14,746 nucleotides of DNA, from NCBI GenBank assembly GCA_964388085.1, contig CAYLZW010000136.1, positions 1 to 14,746 on the forward strand. Reading direction: 5' to 3'. How positions within the stretch are numbered: position 1 is the first letter of the stretch; the number at the start of each line of letters is the position of its first letter. This DNA comes from CAYLZW01 sp964388085 (lineage in GTDB: Bacteria > Myxococcota > UBA727 > CAYLZW01). Both the position numbers and the translations under genes were made by a program. Shown piece after piece: positions 7,264-13,069 of this stretch. Under the pieces are notes generated by a model that was given only the letters and a program-made list of their open reading frames with translations, was not told the origin of the DNA and ran no database searches.

Positions 7264-7890
7264 TCAGGTGTCCTCGGCCGCCGGGCACCACGCAGGGCGC
7301 TCGACGTCGTTCACCAGGCTGACATCGATGAGGTTCCAGGAGTTCGTCCCGTGGTTGCCGACGTGGAAGATAAGAGGCGTGCCCGCTGGCGCGTCGCTCG
7401 GGACGAGGGCGGTGGTCTCGAGCAGCGCTGCCTCGGTCGGCACCTCGACTTGGCGGCTGACCACCACGTCGTCGCCGACCGCGAGGGCCACGTTGGCGAC
7501 GGCACCCGGGAAGTCCCGTTGCGAGAACCAGAAGAGCTTGACGAAGAGCTCATCGCCAGGGGCGAGATCGCGCGGCAGGGGCTGCGACACCGTCGCCCAG
7601 TTGCAGCTCCCCGTGATCACGGACCAGCTCGTGACCTCATTGAACTGCTCGACGGTGATGTCGCGCTCTTCGCAGGGGTAGATCTCGTCCTCGGCGCCCG
7701 GCGCGAACGGATCCTCCTCCATCGGCACCTGCTTCCACTCCTCGTGATCGATCAGGGAGATGAGCGGCGGATCCTCGGGGCAGCCGGCTGTCGGTGCACA
7801 GCCCAGTAGCGTTGCACCGACAGCGCCCACGCATGCGCTGACGAGCCGCATGACGTGTGACGCGCTCGTCGTTGTGTGCCTGACCCTCAT
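7264..7890 (-). CDS. hypothetical lipoprotein with a beta-rich domain
   Basis: I do not recognise a family. I chose ATG 7890 because AGGAGAGGG lies just upstream on the minus strand, giving 208 residues; the open frame extends 15 residues further to ATG 7935. Residues 1-31 form a lipoprotein signal with lipobox LLGC (Cys31). Cys37, Cys73, Cys96 and Cys202 could form disulphides. The body alternates short hydrophobic strands with turns (ELFVKLFWFSQRDFPGAVANVALAVGDDVVVSRQVEV, in segments) and ends near IFHVGNHGTNSWNLIDVSLVND. This reads like a jelly-roll or carbohydrate-binding-module-like sandwich. It converges on the P460-like gene with only 41 bases between and follows the ZIP-like gene on the same strand after 139 bases. 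No metal-binding motif is obvious, so a metal role is suggested by location only. Confidence 0.72.
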   Translation of the reverse strand: MRVRHTTTSASHVMRLVSACVGAVGATLLGCAPTAGCPEDPPLISLIDHEEWKQVPMEEDPFAPGAEDEIYPCEERDITVEQFNEVTSWSVITGSCNWATVSQPLPRDLAPGDELFVKLFWFSQRDFPGAVANVALAVGDDVVVSRQVEVPTEAALLETTALVPSDAPAGTPLIFHVGNHGTNSWNLIDVSLVNDVERPAWCPAAEDT

Positions 7891-8029
7891 CGCCCTCTCC
7901 TGCTTCGTTCTCATCGAGCTCGCGGCGGCGGCCAAGTGAGCGACCGTGCGACGAAAGCATCATCGGAGATGCGAGCGCTCTCGTCGAGTTGCAGCAGGTG
8001 CAGCACGCCACCGAGGCAAGGCGATCCGC

Positions 8030-8788
8030 TTATCGAGGGGCAGACCCGCTCAGCAGCGTCTCTAAACCGGCGGAGACGAGCGTGAACAGCGCGAAGCCGA
8101 GCACGAAGGCGACGATGGAGCGCCGGTTGTCTCTCCGTGCCTCGTGCGCCTCCTGCAGCATGTCCTCGACGGCAGCCACGGTCAGAAGGCCGGCGACGAA
8201 GACGAGGGCCACCATCTGCACGCCCTCCGCGGCGTCTCGAAGCAGGAAGTAGGAGATCAGCGCAGAACCGATCACGTACAGGAAGAACGACGCGGACAGC
8301 AGCATGCGACGCCTGCGCGGCACCCCCTTGTCGCGGAAGTTCGCTGCGGCGGCATAACCCTCCGGCACATCGGCCAACACCTGGCCGGTCGCGAGCACGA
8401 TGCCCAGCGTCGACGACACGGCGGATCCGCTGCCGAGCATCAAGCCGTCGCTCGTGAGGTCGACGGCGACGGCGACGTAGATCATCCACATGCCGGTACG
8501 GGCTTCTCCCTTTTCGCTGGTCCGCTTGCGCTGCAGCAGCCATTCGATGAGCACGTAGGTGAGCCCACCGGCGGCGAAGGCCGCGGAGATCCACCAGCCA
8601 GCGAGCGCTCGGAGCGCCTCCGGAATGAGCTCAACGGCGACGATGGCGATGACGATCCCCGCGGCGGCGTGCAGCGCCCAGTTGAGCCAGCGCTTCGAGC
8701 TCTGGCCGAATTCTGCGATGAGCCCTCCGGCGAAGTTCCCCGCGCCTGGCAGAAGCGACAGAAGCAGAACGGTCCAGATGCTGGTCAT
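8030..8788 (-). CDS. ZIP-family-like metal transporter
   Basis: The 252-residue membrane protein starts at ATG 8788 with AGGA eight bases upstream. The open frame reaches 8872, but the extra 28 residues are charged and overlap the regulatory region. It has seven or eight hydrophobic segments. ZIP signatures are His40-AAAG with VELIPEAL (52-59) in an early helix, DLTSDG (110-115) at the position of the classical HNxxEG, and ADVPEG (139-144) at the position of the second metal helix. Both helices depart from the canonical ligands: His is replaced by Asp110 and Glu by Asp114, and the second helix His is missing. ZIP proteins usually import Zn, Fe or Mn. With these changes the substrate or direction is uncertain. 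It is divergent from a zinc-type ArsR sensor and probably shares its operator. Confidence 0.75.
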   Translation of the reverse strand: MTSIWTVLLLSLLPGAGNFAGGLIAEFGQSSKRWLNWALHAAAGIVIAIVAVELIPEALRALAGWWISAAFAAGGLTYVLIEWLLQRKRTSEKGEARTGMWMIYVAVAVDLTSDGLMLGSGSAVSSTLGIVLATGQVLADVPEGYAAAANFRDKGVPRRRRMLLSASFFLYVIGSALISYFLLRDAAEGVQMVALVFVAGLLTVAAVEDMLQEAHEARRDNRRSIVAFVLGFALFTLVSAGLETLLSGSAPR

Positions 8789-8862
8789 GGCGAGAGTCCT
8801 GTGGCCACTGCGTGATGGAAGCGTAGGGACGGCGCACTGGCCACGCTTCCGCCAACATGATC

Positions 8863-8891
8863 TTGACTTCATATGAAGAAGCAGTCATATT
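8863..8891 (+). promoter_or_regulatory. promoter of the ArsR/SmtB-type regulator, probably giving a leaderless mRNA
   Basis: TTGACT (8863-8868), a 17-bp spacer and CATATT (8886-8891) form a good sigma-70-like promoter in an AT-rich island within GC-rich DNA. Transcription would start near 8897-8899, essentially at ATG 8898. No ribosome binding site precedes that ATG, which supports a leaderless transcript. Confidence 0.6.
8871..8890. promoter_or_regulatory. ArsR/SmtB-family operator
   Basis: ATATGA (8871-8876) and TCATAT (8885-8890) are perfect inverted repeats separated by eight bases, lying between and touching the -35 and -10 boxes. This is the ATATGA-N8-TCATAT form commonly seen for zinc-type ArsR/SmtB repressors, so repressor binding would block the promoter directly. 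TTCATATGAA (8868-8877) is a second overlapping palindrome. The site also lies upstream of the divergent ZIP-like gene. Confidence 0.65.
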
Positions 8892-8897
8892 TTGCGC

Positions 8898-9212
8898 ATG
8901 ACGGACCTCAAGCCATCGAAGGGCACCCACGAGCGCGCCGCAGCGTTGTTCCGCGCCATCGGCCACCCACAGCGGCTGTCGGTGCTGCTTTGCCTCTCAC
9001 GTAGCGGCCCCGAGACCGTCAACACCCTCTTGGCCGAGGTGGGCGGCGAGCAATCGGCGCTCTCGCATCAGTTGCGCGTGCTGCGGGAGCACAGGCTGGT
9101 CAAACGCGAGCGGCGCGGCCGCGAGGTCGTCTACACGCTCGCTGATCGGCATGTGGCGCACATCGTCGAGGACGCGGTCGCTCACATCGAAGAGACGGAG
9201 AGAAGCCGATGA
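8898..9212 (+). CDS. ArsR/SmtB-family metalloregulator with an alpha-5 zinc site
   Basis: The 104-residue winged-helix repressor would release DNA on binding metal. I chose ATG 8898; a TTG two codons upstream is also in frame. The recognition helix region is QSALSHQLRVLREHRLV (52-68), followed by the wing RRGREVVYTL. The C-terminal helix reads DRHVAHIVEDAVAHIEE, so Asp83, His85, His96 and Glu99 match the spacing of the SmtB alpha-5 zinc ligands (Asp104, His106, His117, Glu120). There is no alpha-3 Cys pair of the ArsR/CadC type; the single Cys is Cys32. The predicted inducer is therefore Zn(II), or Co/Ni as in related sensors. It overlaps the next gene by ATGA and faces the ZIP-like transporter across an ATATGA-N8-TCATAT operator. 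Confidence 0.9.
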   Translation: MTDLKPSKGTHERAAALFRAIGHPQRLSVLLCLSRSGPETVNTLLAEVGGEQSALSHQLRVLREHRLVKRERRGREVVYTLADRHVAHIVEDAVAHIEETERSR

Positions 9213-9847
9213 GCCCCGTGATCGTGTTGCTGCTGACGCTGGTCTACCTCGGCGTGGTGATGTTCTTCCGTACCTGGGTCCATTGGCGCCGTACGGGCTC
9301 CACGGGCTTCCGCGGACTCTCCGGCCGTCCCGGGTCGTTCGAGTGGTGGGGCGGCGCTGCGTTCATTCTCGGCATCGCCTTCGCCGTAGCCGCCCCTCTG
9401 GCGCGGCTGCTGTCAACGGACGGTGTGAGCGCGCTCCTCGTTGAAGGGAATGTTGCGGCGCCGCTGAGCGTCATCGGCGTTGTGCTCTACGCAAGCGGCT
9501 TCGTCGCTACCTACCGGTCACAGACGGTGATGGGCTCGTCGTGGCGCATCGGCGTGGACGAGAGCGAGCGCACCTCTCTGGTGACGGCCGGTGCGTTTCG
9601 CTTCGTGAGAAACCCGATCTTCACGTCGATGCTCCTCGCCGGTGCAGGGTTGTTCCTGCTCCTCCCTACCGCGTTGAGCTTGGCGGCGTTCGCCGCGCTC
9701 TTCATTGCGGTAGAGATTCAGGTGCGCGCGGTCGAGGAGCCGTACCTGCTGCGCTGCCATGGTGAGGACTATCGACGCTACGCGCGGAGGGCGGGGCGCT
9801 TCGTGCCTGGCCTGGGACGGCTGAGCGCTCGCGACGAGCCACTCTGA
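9209..9847 (+). CDS. isoprenylcysteine carboxyl methyltransferase-like membrane protein
   Basis: The 212-residue protein starts at ATG 9209, overlapping the regulator stop (ATGA), so the two are translationally coupled. It has about five hydrophobic segments (residues 1-20, 48-67, 83-102, 139-157 and 158-172). The C-terminal half carries the ICMT/phospholipid-methyltransferase signature: GAFRFVRNPIF (128-138) and EEPYLLRCHGEDYRRYARR (176-194), the S-adenosylmethionine-binding part in characterised relatives. Bacterial members of this family often lie beside heavy-metal genes, with unknown substrates. Lipid or small-molecule methylation is possible. A role in metal stress is inferred only from the coupling to a zinc-type ArsR sensor. 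Confidence 0.82.
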   Translation: MSPVIVLLLTLVYLGVVMFFRTWVHWRRTGSTGFRGLSGRPGSFEWWGGAAFILGIAFAVAAPLARLLSTDGVSALLVEGNVAAPLSVIGVVLYASGFVATYRSQTVMGSSWRIGVDESERTSLVTAGAFRFVRNPIFTSMLLAGAGLFLLLPTALSLAAFAALFIAVEIQVRAVEEPYLLRCHGEDYRRYARRAGRFVPGLGRLSARDEPL

Positions 9848-9993
9848 ATCCGTCGACACGGATGGAAGCACCCCGGTGGGCCTCCTCTCTCCCATCATGT
9901 CTGCATCTGCCAAGAAGGAGTGCCTGCGTAGGAGAACGCTATGGTCCCTCCAGCGGCGACGAACGATCCCGAGCTCCGTCCTCAGGATCAGAC

Positions 9994-10025
9994 TTGACTC
10001 CGTACCTGTGTACGGCCGCTACATT
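9994..10025 (+). promoter_or_regulatory. MerR-type mercury promoter/operator
   Basis: TTGACT (9994-9999) is followed at once by CCGTAC-CTGT-GTACGG (10000-10015), a perfect 6-4-6 inverted repeat, then by CTACAT/TACATT (10019-10025) as -10. The overlong 19-20 bp spacer is the mark of promoters activated by MerR-family proteins through DNA untwisting. The half-sites and the TTGACT junction match the classical mer operator of Tn501/Tn21 (CCGTAC-N4-GTACGG) rather than ZntR or PbrR sites. Transcription would start near 10031, about 13 bases before ATG 10044. No merR gene is in the window. Confidence 0.85.
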
Positions 10026-10043
10026 GGGCGGTAGGAGGTCACC

Positions 10044-11291
10044 ATGCCGCTCGCAGGCCCGTGTCCAAGCTGTGGAAATCCAGGGAAAGGCGTCGGCGCG
10101 GTCACCCTCCGCGCCTTGCTGACGCCTGACGGACTCGCTGGCGCGGGCGATGGCGAAGGCTACCGGCACTGCGCCGCTCGCGGGTGCCACGTCGCCTACT
10201 TCCATCCCGACAGCGACGTCACGATCGACAAGTCGGAGCTGCTCGTGCGCGTAGGGACCAAGGAGACCAACGCGCCCCGCCCGCTCTGCTACTGCTTCGA
10301 CCACTCCTGGGAGTCGATCGAGGCTGACGTCCGCGAGACCGGCTCCAGCGACGTCGTGGAAACGATCACCGCCCGCTGCCGCGCGGGAGAGGACCGCTGC
10401 CCGGCGACGAACCCGCAAGGCGCCTGCTGTCTCGGCAACGTGCGCCTCGCCGTGAAAGACGCCAAGCAGCGCCTGCGCATCGCCGACGTGCCGGCCGCGG
10501 AGCCTGCCGGTGGTGACCTGGCGAGCAGCGCCCCGGCGTGCTGCACGACGCGCAGCGAACCCCATGAAGCCGCTGCATCAACCGGCCGCGTCGATCGGGG
10601 CGAGGCGAGCTCCAACGGTAGTGGCTTCCTGGCCGGCGGCGCGGTCGTCGTCGCGGCGCTCTCGTCGGCGTGCTGCTGGTTGCCGCTCCTCCTGATCGCC
10701 GTAGGCGCGGGCACCTCGACGCTGGCCGGCTTCTTCGAGGCGTATCGGCCATGGTTCCTTGCCGGAACGGCGGTGCTGCTCGGCACGGGCTTCTTCCTCG
10801 TCTACCGGCGACAGCAGGAGTGCGAGCCCGGAGGCGCATGCGAAGTGAGGCGGCCGAGGCTCGAGCGATTCAACAAGGGAATGCTTTGGTTCGCGACTTT
10901 CGCGGCCGTCGCGTTCGCGCTCTTCCCAAGCTACGCAGGGACGCTCATCAGCGCTGATAGCGGCACGGAGAAGCTCGCGGGTGCTGCGGCTCAGGAATCG
11001 GCCGTCCCCGACGCAGGGGTGCTCCTCGCGACCGTCGCGACGGCGGGCTATCGAGGCGGTCCTATATTATCGGACTTCGTTGCCCGCATTTACGACGTCG
11101 ATGGGATGACGTGCGCGGGCTGCGAAGCAAGCCTGAAGCTCGCGCTCATGAAGGTGTCTGGCGTCCGATCGGCGGCGGCCTCGTACGAACAGAAAGTGGC
11201 CATCGCGGTGTTCGAGAAGGGCGAAGTGGACGACATCGCTGCGCTGGCCGCGCTCAAGGACGCGGGCTACGAGGCCACGCTCGTGAAATAG
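10044..11291 (+). CDS. CopZ-like N-domain / MerT / MerP-HMA fusion protein (mercury transport)
   Basis: The 415-residue protein starts at ATG 10044 behind a perfect AGGAGGT (10033-10039). Residues 1-135 look like the Cys-rich N-domain of Archaeoglobus-type CopZ, which binds a [2Fe-2S] cluster and zinc: CPSCG (7-11), HCAARGCHVAYF (42-53), LCYCF (81-85), then Cys112, Cys119 and GACCLGNVR (126-134). Residues 195-300 are MerT-like: three hydrophobic helices, SSACCWLPLLL with the vicinal Cys210/Cys211 in TM1, AYRPWFLAG, and the loop CEPGGAC (260-266) matching the second MerT Cys pair. Residues 347-415 are an HMA/MerP domain with GMTCAGC (Cys357, Cys360). MerP binds Hg(II) and hands it to MerT for import. 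The CopZ-like part could add a redox or chaperone step on the cytoplasmic side. No MerA is visible here. Domain calls are strong; the combined function is inference. Confidence 0.85.
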   Translation: MPLAGPCPSCGNPGKGVGAVTLRALLTPDGLAGAGDGEGYRHCAARGCHVAYFHPDSDVTIDKSELLVRVGTKETNAPRPLCYCFDHSWESIEADVRETGSSDVVETITARCRAGEDRCPATNPQGACCLGNVRLAVKDAKQRLRIADVPAAEPAGGDLASSAPACCTTRSEPHEAAASTGRVDRGEASSNGSGFLAGGAVVVAALSSACCWLPLLLIAVGAGTSTLAGFFEAYRPWFLAGTAVLLGTGFFLVYRRQQECEPGGACEVRRPRLERFNKGMLWFATFAAVAFALFPSYAGTLISADSGTEKLAGAAAQESAVPDAGVLLATVATAGYRGGPILSDFVARIYDVDGMTCAGCEASLKLALMKVSGVRSAAASYEQKVAIAVFEKGEVDDIAALAALKDAGYEATLVK

Positions 11292-11449
11292 ACAAAGCCG
11301 CTCGTCGACGCGCTCGAGCTCATCCGGCGCAACAGGAGAGATCCTCTACCGGGCGCGTGGAGGACTGAGCGCAGAGCCGCAGCGCCTCTCCCATCGATCG
11401 AGCGGAGGTGATCGCGTTGGAGCCGACACCATCGGGCGGCATCCTGCTG

Positions 11450-11869
11450 TCACGCGCCTTCGGCCCGGCCCCTCCTACGGCGCCGAGGCTCTATGGCTTC
11501 CGATTCCGCGGCTGTAGCGCCGGTGTAATTCTCACAATCGGCGACCCGCTGTAGCGGTCCGGCGAGGAGCTCGTCCGCAAGAGCGCACAGCTCCGCAACA
11601 CGGCGGTCGGTGAGGGAGTAGTGCACGAAGCGGCCGCGCTGCTCACCCGCGACGAGGCCGCAATCGCTGAGGCAACGCAGATGGTTCGACGCGTTCGGCT
11701 GCGTCAAACCCGTCGCATCCACGATCTGCCCAACGGACAACGGTCCCTCCCGCAGCGCCTCCAGAATCCCGAAGCGAGAAGGGTCTGCGAGCCCCCGGAA
11801 TAGCTTCGCTCGTCGCTCGACGAGGCCAGCCGGAACCGGATGTTGAGCAGGCGTCGATCGTCTGGACAT
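11450..11869 (-). CDS. CmtR-like ArsR-family Cd(II)/Pb(II) sensor
   Basis: The 139-residue winged-helix repressor starts at ATG 11869. No Shine-Dalgarno sequence precedes it, and a TATCAT -10 candidate lies 11 bases upstream, so the transcript leader must be very short. LADPSRFGILEAL (28-40) and the recognition helix NASNHLRCLSDCGLV (59-73) are close to Mycobacterium CmtR. Cys66 and Cys70 match CmtR Cys57 and Cys61 in alpha-4, and Cys112 (VADCENY) falls near the position of CmtR Cys102, the third Cd/Pb ligand. Cys95 is extra. The C-terminus is Arg-rich. It is divergent from the HMA-CDF transporter with start codons 48 bases apart, and presumably represses it and itself. Confidence 0.88.
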   Translation of the reverse strand: MSRRSTPAQHPVPAGLVERRAKLFRGLADPSRFGILEALREGPLSVGQIVDATGLTQPNASNHLRCLSDCGLVAGEQRGRFVHYSLTDRRVAELCALADELLAGPLQRVADCENYTGATAAESEAIEPRRRRRGRAEGA

Positions 11870-11890
11870 ATCAGCATCCGATGATACGTT
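11863..11890 (+). promoter_or_regulatory. promoter/operator between cmtR-like and CDF genes
   Basis: TATCA (11869-11873) and TGATA (11882-11886) are perfect inverted repeats with an eight-base spacer. They sit between a good -35, TGGACA (11863-11868), and a weak -10, TACGTT (11885-11890), for the rightward CDF gene. The site also covers the start codon of the leftward regulator, so binding would autoregulate it. The layout copies the ATATGA-N8-TCATAT operator of the other ArsR gene in this window. The -10 is poor, so the promoter part is less certain than the dyad. Confidence 0.5.
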
Positions 11891-11891
11891 T

Positions 11892-11914
11892 AGGAGGTCA
11901 TGACGGAGGCCTGA
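11892..11914 (+). other. possible micro-ORF (M-T-E-A-stop) with strong ribosome binding site in the CDF leader
   Basis: AGGAGG (11892-11897) is the best ribosome binding site before the CDF gene, but it serves ATG 11900, which encodes only Met-Thr-Glu-Ala before TGA 11912-11914. The CDF ATG (11917) lies two bases after that stop and has its own GGAGG (11905-11909). The short frame could couple or tune CDF translation, or the arrangement may be chance. Confidence 0.3.
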
Positions 11915-11916
11915 CC

Positions 11917-12834
11917 ATGGGTATCGAGGTTCCAGATCGCAACCGGGAGCCGGCTCGCTACCGCGTCACGGGCATGGACTGCGCATCTTGCGCGGGAAAG
12001 ATCGAGAAGGCCGCGCGCTCCGTAGACGGAATCGATCAGGTGAAGGTCTCGACTGCCTCGCAGATCATGACGGTCGCCGCTTCGGATCCGTCGGCCCAAC
12101 TGCCCGAGGTCGAGCGCGCCGTAACGGCCATCGGTTACAAGCTCGATCGCATCCCCGCGGACGCCGAACCTGGTGCGGCGACGGCGCAGCTCTCCGAGAC
12201 TGCAACGCACACGACTCCGCGCTATCGACGCGCGCTCCTCATCGTCGTGCTGCTCAACGTGGGTTATGGCGTCGTCGAGATGGTCGGCGGGTTCATATCG
12301 CGCTCACAGGCGTTGAAGGCCGACGCCCTCGACTTTTTGGGCGACGGGCTCATCACGTACCTCGGCGTCCTCGCCATCGGCTGGACGATCACCTGGCGCG
12401 CGCGCGCCGCCTTGCTGCAAGGCCTCTTTCTTGGCGCGCTCGGCGTGGGCGTCCTGGTCGCGACTGCGTACCGCGTCGTCTCCGAGACGCAACCCGAAGC
12501 GGAGGTGATGGGCCTTTTGGGCGGCATCGCGCTCGGGGTGAATCTGCTGGCGGCGGTCGTCCTGCTCCCGCATCGAGCAGGCGACGCAAACGTGAGAGCT
12601 GTATGGCTCTTCTCTCGCAACGATGCGCTCGGAAACATCGCCGTTGTCGTTGCCGCGGGGCTCGTTTTCTGGACCAAGAGCCCGTGGCCAGACCTCGTTG
12701 TCGCGGGCATCATTGCCGGCCTGTTTCTTCACTCATCGTGGTCGATTGTCCGTGATGCTCGTCAGGATCTGCGCCACGCCCCCGGGGGAAGCGCTCCGGG
12801 CCACCCGCGCGACGACGGCGCCGACCTACGGTAG
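11917..12834 (+). CDS. cation diffusion facilitator with N-terminal HMA domain, lacking the C-terminal domain
   Basis: The 305-residue product starts at ATG 11917, with GGAGG seven bases upstream; an in-frame ATG at 11881 lacks a ribosome binding site. Residues 12-80 are an HMA domain (VTGMDCASC, Cys22/Cys25) of the CopZ/MerP fold. Residues 104-277 are a six-helix CDF core: YGVVEMVGGFISRSQALKAD, then Asp139-xxx-Asp143 in TM2. In TM5, VWLFSRNDALGN has Asp236 but Phe232 where YiiP-type exporters have His. The metal site is therefore atypical, and selectivity may differ from plain zinc exporters. The chain ends about 28 residues after TM6, so the cytoplasmic C-terminal domain (about 80 residues in most CDFs) is absent. 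The N-terminal HMA may replace it as the metal-sensing or delivery part. The divergent CmtR-like sensor suggests Cd, Pb or Zn export. Confidence 0.85.
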   Translation: MGIEVPDRNREPARYRVTGMDCASCAGKIEKAARSVDGIDQVKVSTASQIMTVAASDPSAQLPEVERAVTAIGYKLDRIPADAEPGAATAQLSETATHTTPRYRRALLIVVLLNVGYGVVEMVGGFISRSQALKADALDFLGDGLITYLGVLAIGWTITWRARAALLQGLFLGALGVGVLVATAYRVVSETQPEAEVMGLLGGIALGVNLLAAVVLLPHRAGDANVRAVWLFSRNDALGNIAVVVAAGLVFWTKSPWPDLVVAGIIAGLFLHSSWSIVRDARQDLRHAPGGSAPGHPRDDGADLR

Positions 12835-12901
12835 CGGTACGACTGACAGAACAGGCGATGCCCTCGTGAGGCCTTTGTGACGACGCCTACCGGAGCTGGC
12901 G

Positions 12902-12930
12902 GCGCCGCATGAGGCGGCGGCCTGCGGCGC
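12902..12930 (+). terminator. weak terminator candidate after the CDF gene
   Basis: GCGCCGCA (12902-12909) and TGCGGCGC (12923-12930) form a perfect eight-pair stem with a 13-base loop, 67 bases past the CDF stop. No T-run follows (the next bases are AAGCCCGC), so intrinsic termination is uncertain. Confidence 0.3.
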
Positions 12931-13069
12931 AAGCCCGCTATTCTATTGTGAATGTGACACTGTCGATGAGGCGAGCCCCGGCCGCGACTCTCAACCCTCT
13001 TGATCGAAATTGGGATGCATGGGAACCGAGCCAGGTCGCACGTAGCGGCCAAACAAGTGGGGAACAGAA

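Noticed and set aside
7351..8815. Rightward frames (7351-7809 and 8144-8815) across the leftward lipoprotein and ZIP-like genes
   Set aside because: They are shadows of the minus-strand genes, which have signal peptides, membrane segments and ribosome binding sites.
9848..9863. ATCCGT/ACGGAT inverted repeat just after the methyltransferase-like gene
   Set aside because: Six pairs with a four-base loop and no T-tract give too little evidence for a terminator.
11988..12755. 255-codon rightward frame overlapping the CDF gene
   Set aside because: It is Arg-rich throughout with no hydrophobic helices. The CDF frame has an HMA motif and six membrane segments.
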